Below the pieces are notes generated by a model. That model worked only from the letters and a program-made list of their open reading frames with translations. It was not told the DNA's origin and did not search any database. The position numbers were made by a program, and so were the translations under genes. Of a stretch of DNA of 64,000 bases, positions 8,916 to 17,436 are shown piece after piece (the first letter of the stretch is position 1; every line of letters starts with the position of its first letter). Origin of the DNA: DATGKR01 sp035294565 (GTDB lineage: Bacteria > Actinomycetota > Acidimicrobiia > Acidimicrobiales > Palsa-688); the NCBI GenBank assembly GCA_035294565.1, contig DATGKR010000128.1:6209-70208 (forward strand), written 5' to 3'.

Positions 8916-10198
8916 AGCGGATCGCCGTCATCGGCGCCGGCTACGTCGGGCTGACCACCGCCGTGTGCCTCGCCCACCTCGGCAACCGGGTGACCGGGAT
9001 GGACGTGGACGGGGAGAGGGTCGAGCGGATGCGTCGGGGGGAGTCCCCGATCCTCGAGCCGGGCCTCGAGGAGATGATGAGGGAGACGCTCGCCGACGGG
9101 CGGCTGTCGTTCACCACCGACCCGGCCGAGGCCGTCGGGGGCGCCGACTTCGTGTTCCTCTGCGTGCCGACACCCCAGGGGCCCGACGGCGCGGCGGATC
9201 TGCGTTTCGTGGAGGAGGCCGCCGGCCAGATCGCCCCGCACCTGAAGCCGGGCGCGATAGTCGTCAACAAGTCGACCGTGCCGGTGGGCTCCGCCGGCAA
9301 GGTCGTGGCGGCGATCGGGCGCGACGACACCGCGGTGGTCTCCAACCCGGAGTTCCTCCGCGAGGGCAGCGCCGTCCTCGACTGCCTGCACCCGGACCGG
9401 GTCGTGATCGGCTGCGAGGATCGGGCGGCGGGGGAGGAGCTCGCCGCCCTCTACGAGCCGCTCGGAGCGCCGACCCTCATAACCGACCCCGTCTCGGCGG
9501 AGACGATCAAGTACGCCTGCAACGCCTTCCTCGCCGCCAAGGTGTCGTTCGTCAACGCCATCGCCAACCTCTGCTCGGCGGTGGGCGCCGACGCGCTGGA
9601 CGTGATCAAGGGCATGGGCTTCGACCGGCGCATCGGCCCGGACCACCTGGCCCCCGGGCCGGGGTGGGGAGGGTCGTGCTTCCCCAAGGACACCTCCGCG
9701 CTCATCCGCATGGCCCGCGACCACGGCTACGACTTCGCCCTCCTGCGGGAGGCCGTCGCCGCCAACGAAGAGCAGTTCGACAGGGTGGCCGACCAGGTGT
9801 CGGCGGCGGCCGGCGGCCTGGCGGGGGCTGTCGTCGCCGCCTGGGGGCTCACCTTCAAGGCGGGCACCGACGACCTGCGCGACTCCCCGGCGCTCGCCGT
9901 GCTGCGCAGGCTGAAGCGGAGAGGCGCGACCCTCCGGGCGTACGACCCGACGCACCCCGACCCCTCCCGCGAGCCTTTGCGTTCCCTCGGCGTCGCGCTC
10001 TACGACGACCCTTACGAGACCTGCCGCGGCGCCCACGCCCTGGTGATCCTCACCGAGTGGCCGGAGCTGGCCTGCCTCGACCTGGGGCGGGTGGCGTCGA
10101 TCATGGCTCGACCGGCGGTGGTGGACACGCGCAACCTGCTCGACCCGGCAGCGGCGCGCTCGGCTGGGCTGTCCTACACGGGGATGGGGCGCTCCTAG
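8912..10198 (+). CDS. UDP-glucose 6-dehydrogenase family protein
   Basis: 428 residues from GTG 8912 (overlapping the rfbD stop). N-terminal NAD-binding GAGYVG at 8-13, substrate signature GPGWGGSCFPKD with the catalytic Cys256, and a C-terminal UDP-binding domain with the WGLTFKAGTDDLRDSP motif. It oxidises UDP-glucose twice to UDP-glucuronate. The next gene encodes a UXS-like UDP-glucuronate decarboxylase, which fits this substrate better than GDP-mannose. The stop TAG is followed immediately by the GTG of that gene. Confidence 0.88.
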   Translation: MKRIAVIGAGYVGLTTAVCLAHLGNRVTGMDVDGERVERMRRGESPILEPGLEEMMRETLADGRLSFTTDPAEAVGGADFVFLCVPTPQGPDGAADLRFVEEAAGQIAPHLKPGAIVVNKSTVPVGSAGKVVAAIGRDDTAVVSNPEFLREGSAVLDCLHPDRVVIGCEDRAAGEELAALYEPLGAPTLITDPVSAETIKYACNAFLAAKVSFVNAIANLCSAVGADALDVIKGMGFDRRIGPDHLAPGPGWGGSCFPKDTSALIRMARDHGYDFALLREAVAANEEQFDRVADQVSAAAGGLAGAVVAAWGLTFKAGTDDLRDSPALAVLRRLKRRGATLRAYDPTHPDPSREPLRSLGVALYDDPYETCRGAHALVILTEWPELACLDLGRVASIMARPAVVDTRNLLDPAAARSAGLSYTGMGRS

Positions 10199-11134
10199 GT
10201 GCGCGTCGTCGTGGCGGGGGGAGCCGGGTTCCTGGGCTCCCACCTCTGTCGAGCGCTCCTCGGGCGCGGCGACGAGGTGGTTTGCGTCGACAACCTGGTC
10301 ACCGGGTCGAAGGACAACATCGTCGAGCTGCTGGACGACCCCCGTTTCTGTTTCGTCGAGCACGACGTCAGCAACCGCGTGGAAGTGCCCGGAGACGTAG
10401 ACGCCGTCATGCACCTGGCCAGCCCCGCCTCGCCGAAGGACTTCACCGAGATCCCGATCAAGATCCTCAAGGTCGGCAGTCTGGGCACCCACAACCTCCT
10501 CGGGCTCGCCAAATCGCGCGGGGCGCGGTTCTTCCTGGCGTCGACCAGCGAGGTGTACGGCGACCCCCTGGTCCACCCCCAGCCGGAGACCTACTGGGGC
10601 AACGTCAACGCCGTCGGGCCCCGGGGGGTCTACGACGAGGCGAAGCGCTTTGCAGAGGCGATGACCATGGCCTACCACCGCCAGCACGGGGTGGACGTGC
10701 GGATCGTCCGCATCTTCAACACCTTCGGCCCCTACATGCGCCCCGACGACGGTAGGGCGGTGTCCAACTTCGTCGTGCAGGCCCTACGCGGCGAACCGCT
10801 CACCGTCTACGGGGACGGCAGCCAGACGCGCAGCTTCACCTACGTCGACGACGAGATCGGCGGCTTCCTGGCGCTTCTCGGCTCCCGCTACGTGGGCCCG
10901 GTCAACATCGGGAACCCCGAGGAGGTGACCGTCGGCGAGCTGGCCAGGCTGGTCCTCGAGCTGACCGGCAGCGACTCTGAGGTGGTGCACCTGCCCTCGT
11001 CGGCCGACGATCCCTCCCGACGCAAGCCCGACATCACCCTCGCCCGCACGGAGCTCGGCTGGGAGCCGCGCGTCGGGCTGCGCGAAGGCCTGGCGCGCAC
11101 GATCGAGTGGTTTCGCCTCCGCCTGGGCGGGTGA
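10199..11134 (+). CDS. UDP-glucuronate decarboxylase (UXS-like SDR)
   Basis: 311 residues from GTG 10199. Extended SDR: AGGAGFLGSHL at the N-terminus, STSEVYG, catalytic YDEAK (the UXS-type variant of YxxxK), and the family stretches RIFNTFGPYM and YVDD. It would convert UDP-glucuronate made by the upstream dehydrogenase into UDP-xylose. Adjacent with zero spacing, it almost certainly forms one operon with its neighbours. Related nucleotide-sugar epimerases share the fold, but YDEAK with NTFGPYM is characteristic of UXS. Confidence 0.82.
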   Translation: MRVVVAGGAGFLGSHLCRALLGRGDEVVCVDNLVTGSKDNIVELLDDPRFCFVEHDVSNRVEVPGDVDAVMHLASPASPKDFTEIPIKILKVGSLGTHNLLGLAKSRGARFFLASTSEVYGDPLVHPQPETYWGNVNAVGPRGVYDEAKRFAEAMTMAYHRQHGVDVRIVRIFNTFGPYMRPDDGRAVSNFVVQALRGEPLTVYGDGSQTRSFTYVDDEIGGFLALLGSRYVGPVNIGNPEEVTVGELARLVLELTGSDSEVVHLPSSADDPSRRKPDITLARTELGWEPRVGLREGLARTIEWFRLRLGG

Positions 11135-12012
11135 GCGCCGATCAGGTGGGGGCGGTCGTCGTCAGCTACAACGCCGCCGCCCACCTCGAGGTGTGCCTGG
11201 CCTCGCTCGGCGCCGAGGGGGTGGTCGCCACCGTCGTCGTCGACAACGGCTCCACCGACGGCTCACGGGAGGTCGCCCTGGCCGCCGGCGCGGCGTGGCT
11301 CGAGACGGGCGCCAACGTGGGCTACGGCCGGGCGGCTAACGCCGGCGCCGGGCACCCGTCCCTCGCCGGCCTGCCCTGGCTGCTGGTGTGCAACCCCGAC
11401 GTCGAGGTCATGCCCGGTTCGGTTGCGACCCTTGTGTCGACCCTCCAGTCCGACGAGGCGCTCGGCGTTGTAGGCCCGAGGATCTCGAACACCGACGGTT
11501 CCCTGTACCCCTCGGCGCGAGTCTTCCCCGACCTGCTCGAGGCCGCCGGCCATGGCCTGCTCGGCCTGGTCGCCCCCCGCAACCGCTTCACCCGCCGTTA
11601 CCGGCTCCTCGACTGGGACCACTCCGGCCTGTCCCGCGTCGACTGGGTGTCCGGCGCCTGTTTCATCGCCCGCCGACGAGCCTGGGACGAGGTGGGCGGG
11701 TTCGACCCCCGCTACTTCATGTACCTGGAGGACGTGGACCTGTGCTGGAGGCTCGCCAGGGCGGGCTGGTCGGTCGCCTACCAGCCAGCCGCCGAGGTCG
11801 TCCACGTCCAAGGCGTGTCCGCCGACCGCCACCCGTACCGCATGCTCGTCGCCCACCACCGCTCCATGTGGATCTTCGCCCGGCGCACAGCGAGCGGGCG
11901 GCGCCGGCTGCTCCTCCCCGCGGTCCTCGCCGGCCTCGCCGTCCGGCTGGCTGCTACCGTCGCCCGGCGCGCCGCGGCCGGCCGCGCCGGCGCCCGGCCC
12001 GCCGCCAACTAG
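11131..12012 (+). CDS. Family 2 glycosyltransferase, WbbL-like rhamnosyltransferase
   Basis: 293 residues from GTG 11131, overlapping the UXS stop. GT-A fold: VVVSYN near residue 8, VVDNGSTDGS, the CNPDVEV segment that replaces a classic DxD, and EDVDLCWRL in the acceptor/catalytic region, all typical of WbbL-type transferases that use dTDP-rhamnose. There is no clear membrane anchor; a hydrophobic Ala/Leu-rich stretch lies at the C-terminus. Its position directly after dTDP-rhamnose genes supports rhamnose transfer to a lipid-linked envelope intermediate. The exact acceptor is unknown. Confidence 0.75.
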   Translation: MSADQVGAVVVSYNAAAHLEVCLASLGAEGVVATVVVDNGSTDGSREVALAAGAAWLETGANVGYGRAANAGAGHPSLAGLPWLLVCNPDVEVMPGSVATLVSTLQSDEALGVVGPRISNTDGSLYPSARVFPDLLEAAGHGLLGLVAPRNRFTRRYRLLDWDHSGLSRVDWVSGACFIARRRAWDEVGGFDPRYFMYLEDVDLCWRLARAGWSVAYQPAAEVVHVQGVSADRHPYRMLVAHHRSMWIFARRTASGRRRLLLPAVLAGLAVRLAATVARRAAAGRAGARPAAN

Positions 12013-12024
12013 CCTGAGCCCGCT

Positions 12025-12795
12025 ATGGGCAAGGCGTCTTCGAGCAAGAAGGTGGCCCGCGCCGCTTCGATCGGCGGCGGCCGCTTCCGGCGGCGGAACA
12101 CGCCGTGGGGGTACTTCGCCGTCATCTTCGTGATCATCGCCCTGGGGGTGGTGGGCACCTGGGCCAGCCGGGACAGGCGCATCGCCCAGATCAACGGGCA
12201 GGGCAACACCCCGCCGACCGTCGGCACGGTGTGGAACGAGGGGTACGCGGTCTATGTGTGCGGGCACTTCCTGCCGGCGATCAGCACCAAGTCCCCCGAT
12301 CCCCAGGGCATCACCACCCGCACCCCGGGGATCATCGACATCGACCCGACCGTCAAGGCGGCGGCCGGCAAGAACGCCACGCTCGGCAAGTTCGCCAGCG
12401 CCGTCGGTATGAAGCTCAACGCCGCCGAGCTCCAGGTGCCCGGCGGCAAGCTCTACCAGGACGGGGACAAGTGCGAGGGCCAGCCAGGCCACGTGTACGT
12501 GAAGCAGTTCGCCTACACCGGCGACCGGACCGGCCAGGTATACGACGGCGCCAAGAACCAGCTGCCCAAGACCGACCCGTCGCTCATCCACCTCCAAAAC
12601 GACGCGATGGTGGTCATCGCCTTCGTCCCCCAGTCGCAGGTGTCGAAGATCCCGCCGCCCCCGAGCTACGTGATCACCAACCTGAACAACCTCTCCGCCT
12701 CCCCCACGACTACCACCACCACCCCGGTTGCGAGCACCTCGCCGCCCACCACCTCCAAGACGGCGACCTCGCCACCGACCACGGCCAAGGGATGA
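12025..12795 (+). CDS. Single-pass membrane protein of unknown function
   Basis: 256 residues. Basic cytoplasmic N-terminus (1-26), one transmembrane segment (about 28-46), an extracytoplasmic domain of about 180 residues, then a Thr/Pro/Ser-rich tail (about 222-256) that could be glycosylated or span the wall. Not recognised as a named family. It lies in the middle of the sugar-nucleotide operon and its stop overlaps the start of the ManC-like gene (ATGA), so it is probably translated as part of that operon and may belong to the envelope-polymer machinery. Confidence 0.7.
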   Translation: MGKASSSKKVARAASIGGGRFRRRNTPWGYFAVIFVIIALGVVGTWASRDRRIAQINGQGNTPPTVGTVWNEGYAVYVCGHFLPAISTKSPDPQGITTRTPGIIDIDPTVKAAAGKNATLGKFASAVGMKLNAAELQVPGGKLYQDGDKCEGQPGHVYVKQFAYTGDRTGQVYDGAKNQLPKTDPSLIHLQNDAMVVIAFVPQSQVSKIPPPPSYVITNLNNLSASPTTTTTTPVASTSPPTTSKTATSPPTTAKG

Positions 12796-13748
12796 AAGCC
12801 GTCGTCCTCGTCGGCGGGGAGGGGACCCGGCTCCGCCCGCTGACGCTGACGGTCCCCAAGCAGATGCTGCCCGTCGGCGGCCGGCCGATGATCGAACGGG
12901 TGCTCGCCTGGCTGGCCGGCCATTCGGTCACCGAGGCCGTGCTGTCCCTCGGCTACCGCCCGGACGCCTTCTCGAAGGCCTACCCCGAGGGCGAGTGCGC
13001 CGGAGTGAAGCTGGGCTACGCCGTGGAGGACTCCCCGCTCGACACCGCCGGGGCGATCCGCTTCGCCGCCTCCGAAGGCGGGGTGGACGAAACCTTCCTC
13101 GTCGTGAACGGGGACGTGCTGACGAGCCTCGACGTGACGGCGCTGGTCGACTTTCACCGGGACAGGGGGGCGGAGGCGACCATCGCCCTCACGCCCGTCG
13201 ACGATCCGTCCCGCTACGGGGTGGTCGAGACCGACGACGACGGCCGTGTCCTGGCCTTCGTGGAAAAACCCCCGCCTGGTGAGGCGCCCACCAACCTGAT
13301 CAACGCCGGCACCTACGTCCTCGAGCCGTCGGTGCTGTCGCGCATACCTCCGGGTCGACGTGTGTCGATCGAGCGGGAGACCTTCCCCGCGCTGGTCGGC
13401 GGGGGGCGGCTGTTCGCCTGGCCCTCGTCTGCACCTTGGGTGGACGCCGGCACCCCCGCCGCTTTCTTGCAGGCCAACCTCGCCTACGCCGCCGACTCGC
13501 CGCCTTCGGTCGTCCGGAGCGTGATAGGTGAAGACGTCACCGTCGAGGCGGGGGCCACGGTCGTCGAGTCGGTGGTGATGGACGGGGCGCGCATCGGCGC
13601 CGGGGCGCGGGTGCACCGTTCGATCGTGGGTCGTCGCTCCCGGGTCGGAGCCGGCGCGCGCCTGGCGGGCCTCTCGGTCCTCGGCGAGGCCGCGGTCGTC
13701 GCCGACGGCGCCGACCTCGACGGAGCCCGCGTCCCCCCGGGACCTTGA
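12792..13748 (+). CDS. ManC-like sugar-1-phosphate nucleotidyltransferase
   Basis: 318 residues. N-terminal signature GGEGTRLRPLT (8-18) with VPKQMLPVGGRP, then a C-terminal stretch of degenerate hexapeptide repeats (about 240-310) forming a left-handed helix. Closest in layout to actinobacterial mannose-1-phosphate guanylyltransferases (Rv3264c type), which also sit beside rmlD and wbbL. With the phosphomannomutase at 32-33 kb and the isomerase at 33.5 kb it would complete GDP-mannose synthesis. Glucose-1-phosphate uridylyl- or thymidylyltransferase activity cannot be excluded from sequence alone. Start and stop overlap both neighbours. Confidence 0.8.
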   Translation: MKAVVLVGGEGTRLRPLTLTVPKQMLPVGGRPMIERVLAWLAGHSVTEAVLSLGYRPDAFSKAYPEGECAGVKLGYAVEDSPLDTAGAIRFAASEGGVDETFLVVNGDVLTSLDVTALVDFHRDRGAEATIALTPVDDPSRYGVVETDDDGRVLAFVEKPPPGEAPTNLINAGTYVLEPSVLSRIPPGRRVSIERETFPALVGGGRLFAWPSSAPWVDAGTPAAFLQANLAYAADSPPSVVRSVIGEDVTVEAGATVVESVVMDGARIGAGARVHRSIVGRRSRVGAGARLAGLSVLGEAAVVADGADLDGARVPPGP

Positions 13749-14686
13749 GGATCCTCGTCGCCGGAGGGGCCGGGTTCGTCGGCTCGGCGCTGGTCGAGCG
13801 CCTCCTGGCCGAGGGTCACCGCGTCGACGTGGTCGACGACCTGTCGTCCGGCTCGCTCGCCAACCTGGCCGGCGCCCGGCGCACCTTCCCTGGTGGCATG
13901 TCGTTCCACCAGCTGGACGTGCGCTCCCCGGACCTGGCCGAGCTCGTGTCCCGCTGCCGCCCCCAGGTGGTCTACCACCTCGCTTCCCGCCCCGGGCCGG
14001 CGGAGTCGGTCACCGACCCGATCGGCGACGCCGAATCCACCTTGCTCGCCTCCCTGCGGGTCCTCGAGGCCGCACGCCTGGCGGGCGCCGCCAAGGTTGT
14101 CTTCGCCTCCGGCTCGGCGGTCTACGGGGAGGTGGAAGACCCGCCGGCTACGGAGAGCCTGCCCCGCCGGCCTCTGTCCCCCCACGGTGCCGCGCTCGGG
14201 GCGGTCGAGGCCTACCTGCGAGCCTACCGGGAGCTCCACGGCCTGGAGCACACCGTCGCCGTGCTGGGCACCGTCTACGGTCCGGGCGACGAGAGGGGGA
14301 TGGTGGGCCGCTTCGCGGCCCGCCTGGCGGCCGGCGAACCGTGCACGATCTACGGCGACGGGACCCAGACCCGTGACCTGGTCTACGTCGACGACGTGGT
14401 CGACGCCCTCGCCCGCGCCGCCGAGCGCGGAGGGGGGTTGACGCTCAACGTCGCGACGGGCGTGGAGACGCAGGTGGCGTCCGTCTACGCGGCGCTGGCC
14501 TCGGCGATAGGGGTGGACGTCCCGCCCCTACGGGCGCCGGCGCGCCCCGGCGAGGCGCGGCGCGTGGCGCTCGACCCGTCCCGCGCGGCGATCCACCTCG
14601 GATGGAAGCCCTGGACCAGCCTTGTCGAGGGCCTGCCGGCTGTCGCTGCCGCCGCCACGGCTCAACGGAAGAGGTCCTCGCTGTAG
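13745..14686 (+). CDS. NAD-dependent epimerase/dehydratase-like protein lacking the catalytic Tyr-Lys pair
   Basis: 313 residues from TTG 13745 (overlapping the previous stop). N-terminal AGGAGFVGS, FASGSAVYGEV and a YVDDVVDAL segment place it in the extended SDR family near UDP-glucose 4-epimerases. Where active members have SPYGxSK it reads SPHGAALG: His147 replaces Tyr and Leu151 replaces Lys. The cofactor motif and the rest of the fold look intact and there is no frameshift, so it may be a non-catalytic or altered-chemistry paralogue. It converges with cofE, overlapping it by 25 bp. Confidence 0.78.
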   Translation: MRILVAGGAGFVGSALVERLLAEGHRVDVVDDLSSGSLANLAGARRTFPGGMSFHQLDVRSPDLAELVSRCRPQVVYHLASRPGPAESVTDPIGDAESTLLASLRVLEAARLAGAAKVVFASGSAVYGEVEDPPATESLPRRPLSPHGAALGAVEAYLRAYRELHGLEHTVAVLGTVYGPGDERGMVGRFAARLAAGEPCTIYGDGTQTRDLVYVDDVVDALARAAERGGGLTLNVATGVETQVASVYAALASAIGVDVPPLRAPARPGEARRVALDPSRAAIHLGWKPWTSLVEGLPAVAAAATAQRKRSSL

Positions 14687-15357
14687 GGTCGCACCACCTC
14701 TTCTCGCACCGACGACTCGCGCAGCCAGGCCGGGTCCACGCCCCTCACCACCGCGGCCGGGACGCCGCGGGCCTTGCCCATCACCAGCTCGGCGGCGGCG
14801 GCGATCTCGTCGGCTACGCACACCTCTGTGACGGAGAGCTCGCGGCCGAGGGCGTCGGACGTGCCGCGAAGGTCGACCACCGCGGCGACGCCTGCCACCC
14901 CTATCGCAACGTCGGTCACCCCCCGCCGCCAAGTACGGCCGAAAGTGTCAGAAACTATGACTCCGAGGTGGAGGCCGGTCCTCGCCCGCAGGCCGTCACG
15001 CACCCGCCGGGCCGAGCGGTCCGGATCGACGGGTAGCAGCGCCGCCCAGCCGCTCTCGACGTTCGAGAGGTCCACGCCGGCGTTGGCGCACACGAAGCCG
15101 TGGCGGGTCTCGGTCATCACCAGGTCGCCACGCCGGCGGAGGACGCGGACCGCTTCGGACTCCACCCAGCGCTTGTGCGATCTCGGGTCGTCAGGGTCGA
15201 CCGGCACCAGCCGGCCCTCCGCCTTGGACACGACCTTCTGGGTGACGACCACCACGTCTCCGGCGCGCAGCTCGGCCCGGGACGCCACCAGGGCGGCCAG
15301 GTCGTCGCCGGGGCGCACCTCGGGGAAGCCCTCGACGGGCAGGACCGTCAGGGTCAC
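14662..15357 (-). CDS. cofE: Coenzyme F420:L-glutamate ligase, single-domain
   Basis: 231 residues from GTG 15357, which overlaps the cofD stop. It shows the CofE pattern: AGDVVVVTQKVVSKAEG, TRHGFVCANAGVD and VSDTFGRTWRRGVTDVAIG. It adds glutamates to F420-0 using GTP. In mycobacteria the homologue FbiB carries an additional C-terminal nitroreductase-like dehydro-F420 reductase domain; this protein stops right after the CofE domain, so that step must be supplied elsewhere. It is translated as a coupled pair with cofD. Confidence 0.9.
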   Translation of the reverse strand: MTLTVLPVEGFPEVRPGDDLAALVASRAELRAGDVVVVTQKVVSKAEGRLVPVDPDDPRSHKRWVESEAVRVLRRRGDLVMTETRHGFVCANAGVDLSNVESGWAALLPVDPDRSARRVRDGLRARTGLHLGVIVSDTFGRTWRRGVTDVAIGVAGVAAVVDLRGTSDALGRELSVTEVCVADEIAAAAELVMGKARGVPAAVVRGVDPAWLRESSVREEVVRPYSEDLFR

Positions 15358-16301
15358 CGGGGCGCGGCCGCACCGGCCGCACGGAGGACCGTCCGGGCGA
15401 GGGCGGCCGCCTCGGCGGGCCCGCTCATCACGGTCGGAGCCACGACCGCCCGCACGCCGGCGGCCTCCACCCGCCCAGCCAGCTCGGCGTCGGCCTCGTC
15501 GACGACCAGCGCCGAGGCGTAGGGCGCCCACAGGCGGGCCACCCCGGCGACCGACGGCTCGTGGCCCAGCTCGGAGAGCATCCGGTCGGCGGGGCCCTTG
15601 AGCGCCCGCCCGGCGACGATGGGCGAGACGGCGACGGTCGCGTCCCGCCGGCGCCGCACGGCCTCTCCGATGCCCCCCGTGGCCAGCACCGGTCCGATGG
15701 ACACGACCGGGTTCGACGGGCAGATCACCACCACGTCCGCCTCGGCTATCGCCTCGAGGACGCCGGGCGCGGCCTGAGCCGATGAGACCCCGGCGAAGCG
15801 GACCGCCTCCACCGGCACGCTGTGGCGCTGCCCCACGAAGTAGTCCTGGAACCCCACCTCGCGCCCGCCGGCGAGGGTGACCCGTGTCTCGACCCGCTGG
15901 TCGGACATCGGCAGGATCCGCACGCTCACCCCCCAGCGGGCGGCGACCTCGAAGGCGACCTCGCTCAGGGTCGCTCCCTCGGCCAGGCGGGAGGTCCGGT
16001 AGAGGTGGGTCCCAAGGTCGCGGTCGCCCAGGTTGAACCAGGCGAGGCGGCCGCCGGAGAGGGCCCGCAGCTCGGCCATCGCCGCCCAGGTCTCCCCGGC
16101 GAGCCCCCAGCCGGTGTCGGGGTTGACCGCGCCGGCGAGGGTGTAGGTCACCGTGTCGAGGTCGGGGCTCACGTGCAGCCCGTGGAGGACGGTGTCGTCA
16201 CCGGTGTTGACCACCGCGGTGACCGTCGAGGGGGGGACCACGGCCACCAGGCCGCGCAGCATCCTTGCGGCTCCCACCCCTCCGGCCAACGCCACGATCA
16301 C
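15354..16301 (-). CDS. cofD: 2-phospho-L-lactate / phosphoenolpyruvate transferase of F420 synthesis
   Basis: 315 residues. N-terminal ALAGGVGAARMLRG binds the activated phospho-ester, with VVNTGDDTVLHGLHVSPDLD, PDTGWGL and ICPSNPVVSI motifs characteristic of CofD/FbiA. It transfers a lactyl- or enolpyruvyl-phosphate group from the GDP-activated donor to the deazaflavin Fo. The guanylyltransferase cofC and the Fo synthase are not in the window. It is divergent from a GT4 gene with 25 bp between starts, so both promoters are compressed into that gap or into the genes. Confidence 0.92.
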   Translation of the reverse strand: MIVALAGGVGAARMLRGLVAVVPPSTVTAVVNTGDDTVLHGLHVSPDLDTVTYTLAGAVNPDTGWGLAGETWAAMAELRALSGGRLAWFNLGDRDLGTHLYRTSRLAEGATLSEVAFEVAARWGVSVRILPMSDQRVETRVTLAGGREVGFQDYFVGQRHSVPVEAVRFAGVSSAQAAPGVLEAIAEADVVVICPSNPVVSIGPVLATGGIGEAVRRRRDATVAVSPIVAGRALKGPADRMLSELGHEPSVAGVARLWAPYASALVVDEADAELAGRVEAAGVRAVVAPTVMSGPAEAAALARTVLRAAGAAAPR

Positions 16302-16326
16302 GACCGGAGGCTATCGTCGCCGGTCC

Positions 16327-17436
16327 GTGCTGCGGGTGGCCCTCGATGCGACGCCTCTCCTCGGGGACCGGACCGGCGTCGGTAACGCCGTGGCGGGGAC
16401 GCTGCGCGCCCTCGCCGCCCGTCGGGACCTGCACGTCGGCGCCTACGGGCTGACCCTGACCGGGTGGCGGGCCCTGCCCGCAGCCCTGCCGGCAGGCGTG
16501 CAACCCGCTTCGCTTCCCATGCCCGCCGGGCCGTTGCTCAGGCTCTGGGCGCACGTCGACATCCCCCGCGCGGAGCTGTGGACCGGCACGGTGGACGTGG
16601 TGCACGGGACCAACTTCGTCGTCCCGCCGGCCCGGCGGGCGGCGAGGCTCGTCTCCGTTTGGGACATGACGCCGGTCCGTTTCCCCCAGCTGGCGACCGC
16701 CACCTCGCGCCGCTACCCGAACCTGATCCGCCGGGCCGTTCGAGCCGGGGCCTGGGTGCACACGGGGTCGAGTTTCGTCGCCGCCGAGATAGTCGAGCAC
16801 TTCGGCGTCCCCCCCGAGCGGGTCAAGGTGGTGCCGCCAGGAGTGGACCGCCCGGCGTCGCGTCAACCCAAGACGGGCGGCAGGCCCTACGTGCTCGGGT
16901 TGGGGAGGGTCGAGCCCCGCAAGGACTTCCCCGGCCTGGTGCGGGCTTTCGACGAGTTGGCAGGGTCCCATCCCGATCTCGAGCTGGTCGTCGCCGGTCC
17001 CCCCGGCTGGGACGAGGATCGCCTCGGGCAGGCGGTGAGAGCCTCGCCCTACCGGGACCGGATCCGCCGCTTGGGTTGGGTCGACGACGCGGCGTCGCTG
17101 ATCGCAGGCGCCCAGGTCTTCGCCTACCCGTCCCTCTACGAGGGCTTCGGGCTCCCCCCCCTGGAGGCGATGGCCCTCGGGGTCCCCGTCGTGGCCACAT
17201 CTGCCGGGGCGGTGCCCGAGGTGGTCGGCGAAGCTGCCTTGCTGGTCGCCCCCGGCGACACGGCCGCTCTCGCCGGCGCACTGGAGCGGCTGCTCTCCGA
17301 CGCTGCCGCCCGGGCCGAGCTGGTGGCAGCGGGCGAGCGGCGCGCCGGGCTCTTCACGTGGGAGGCGTGCGCCGAGGGACTCGTCGACGCCTACCGCCAG
17401 CTCGCCCGTCGAGCACCTCGTCGAAGACCGACGTGA
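16327..17436 (+). CDS. Family 4 glycosyltransferase
   Basis: 369 residues from GTG 16327, which gives the family N-terminus MLRVALDATPLLG. GT-B fold: donor domain with GLGRVEPRKDFPGL (about 195-208) and the EX7E-like nucleotide-sugar site in YEGFGLPPLEAMALG. No signal peptide or membrane segment. Donor and acceptor cannot be read from sequence; the neighbourhood suggests GDP-mannose, UDP- or dTDP-sugars in envelope assembly. Its 3' end overlaps the convergent GT gene by 83 bp. Confidence 0.85.
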   Translation: MLRVALDATPLLGDRTGVGNAVAGTLRALAARRDLHVGAYGLTLTGWRALPAALPAGVQPASLPMPAGPLLRLWAHVDIPRAELWTGTVDVVHGTNFVVPPARRAARLVSVWDMTPVRFPQLATATSRRYPNLIRRAVRAGAWVHTGSSFVAAEIVEHFGVPPERVKVVPPGVDRPASRQPKTGGRPYVLGLGRVEPRKDFPGLVRAFDELAGSHPDLELVVAGPPGWDEDRLGQAVRASPYRDRIRRLGWVDDAASLIAGAQVFAYPSLYEGFGLPPLEAMALGVPVVATSAGAVPEVVGEAALLVAPGDTAALAGALERLLSDAAARAELVAAGERRAGLFTWEACAEGLVDAYRQLARRAPRRRPT

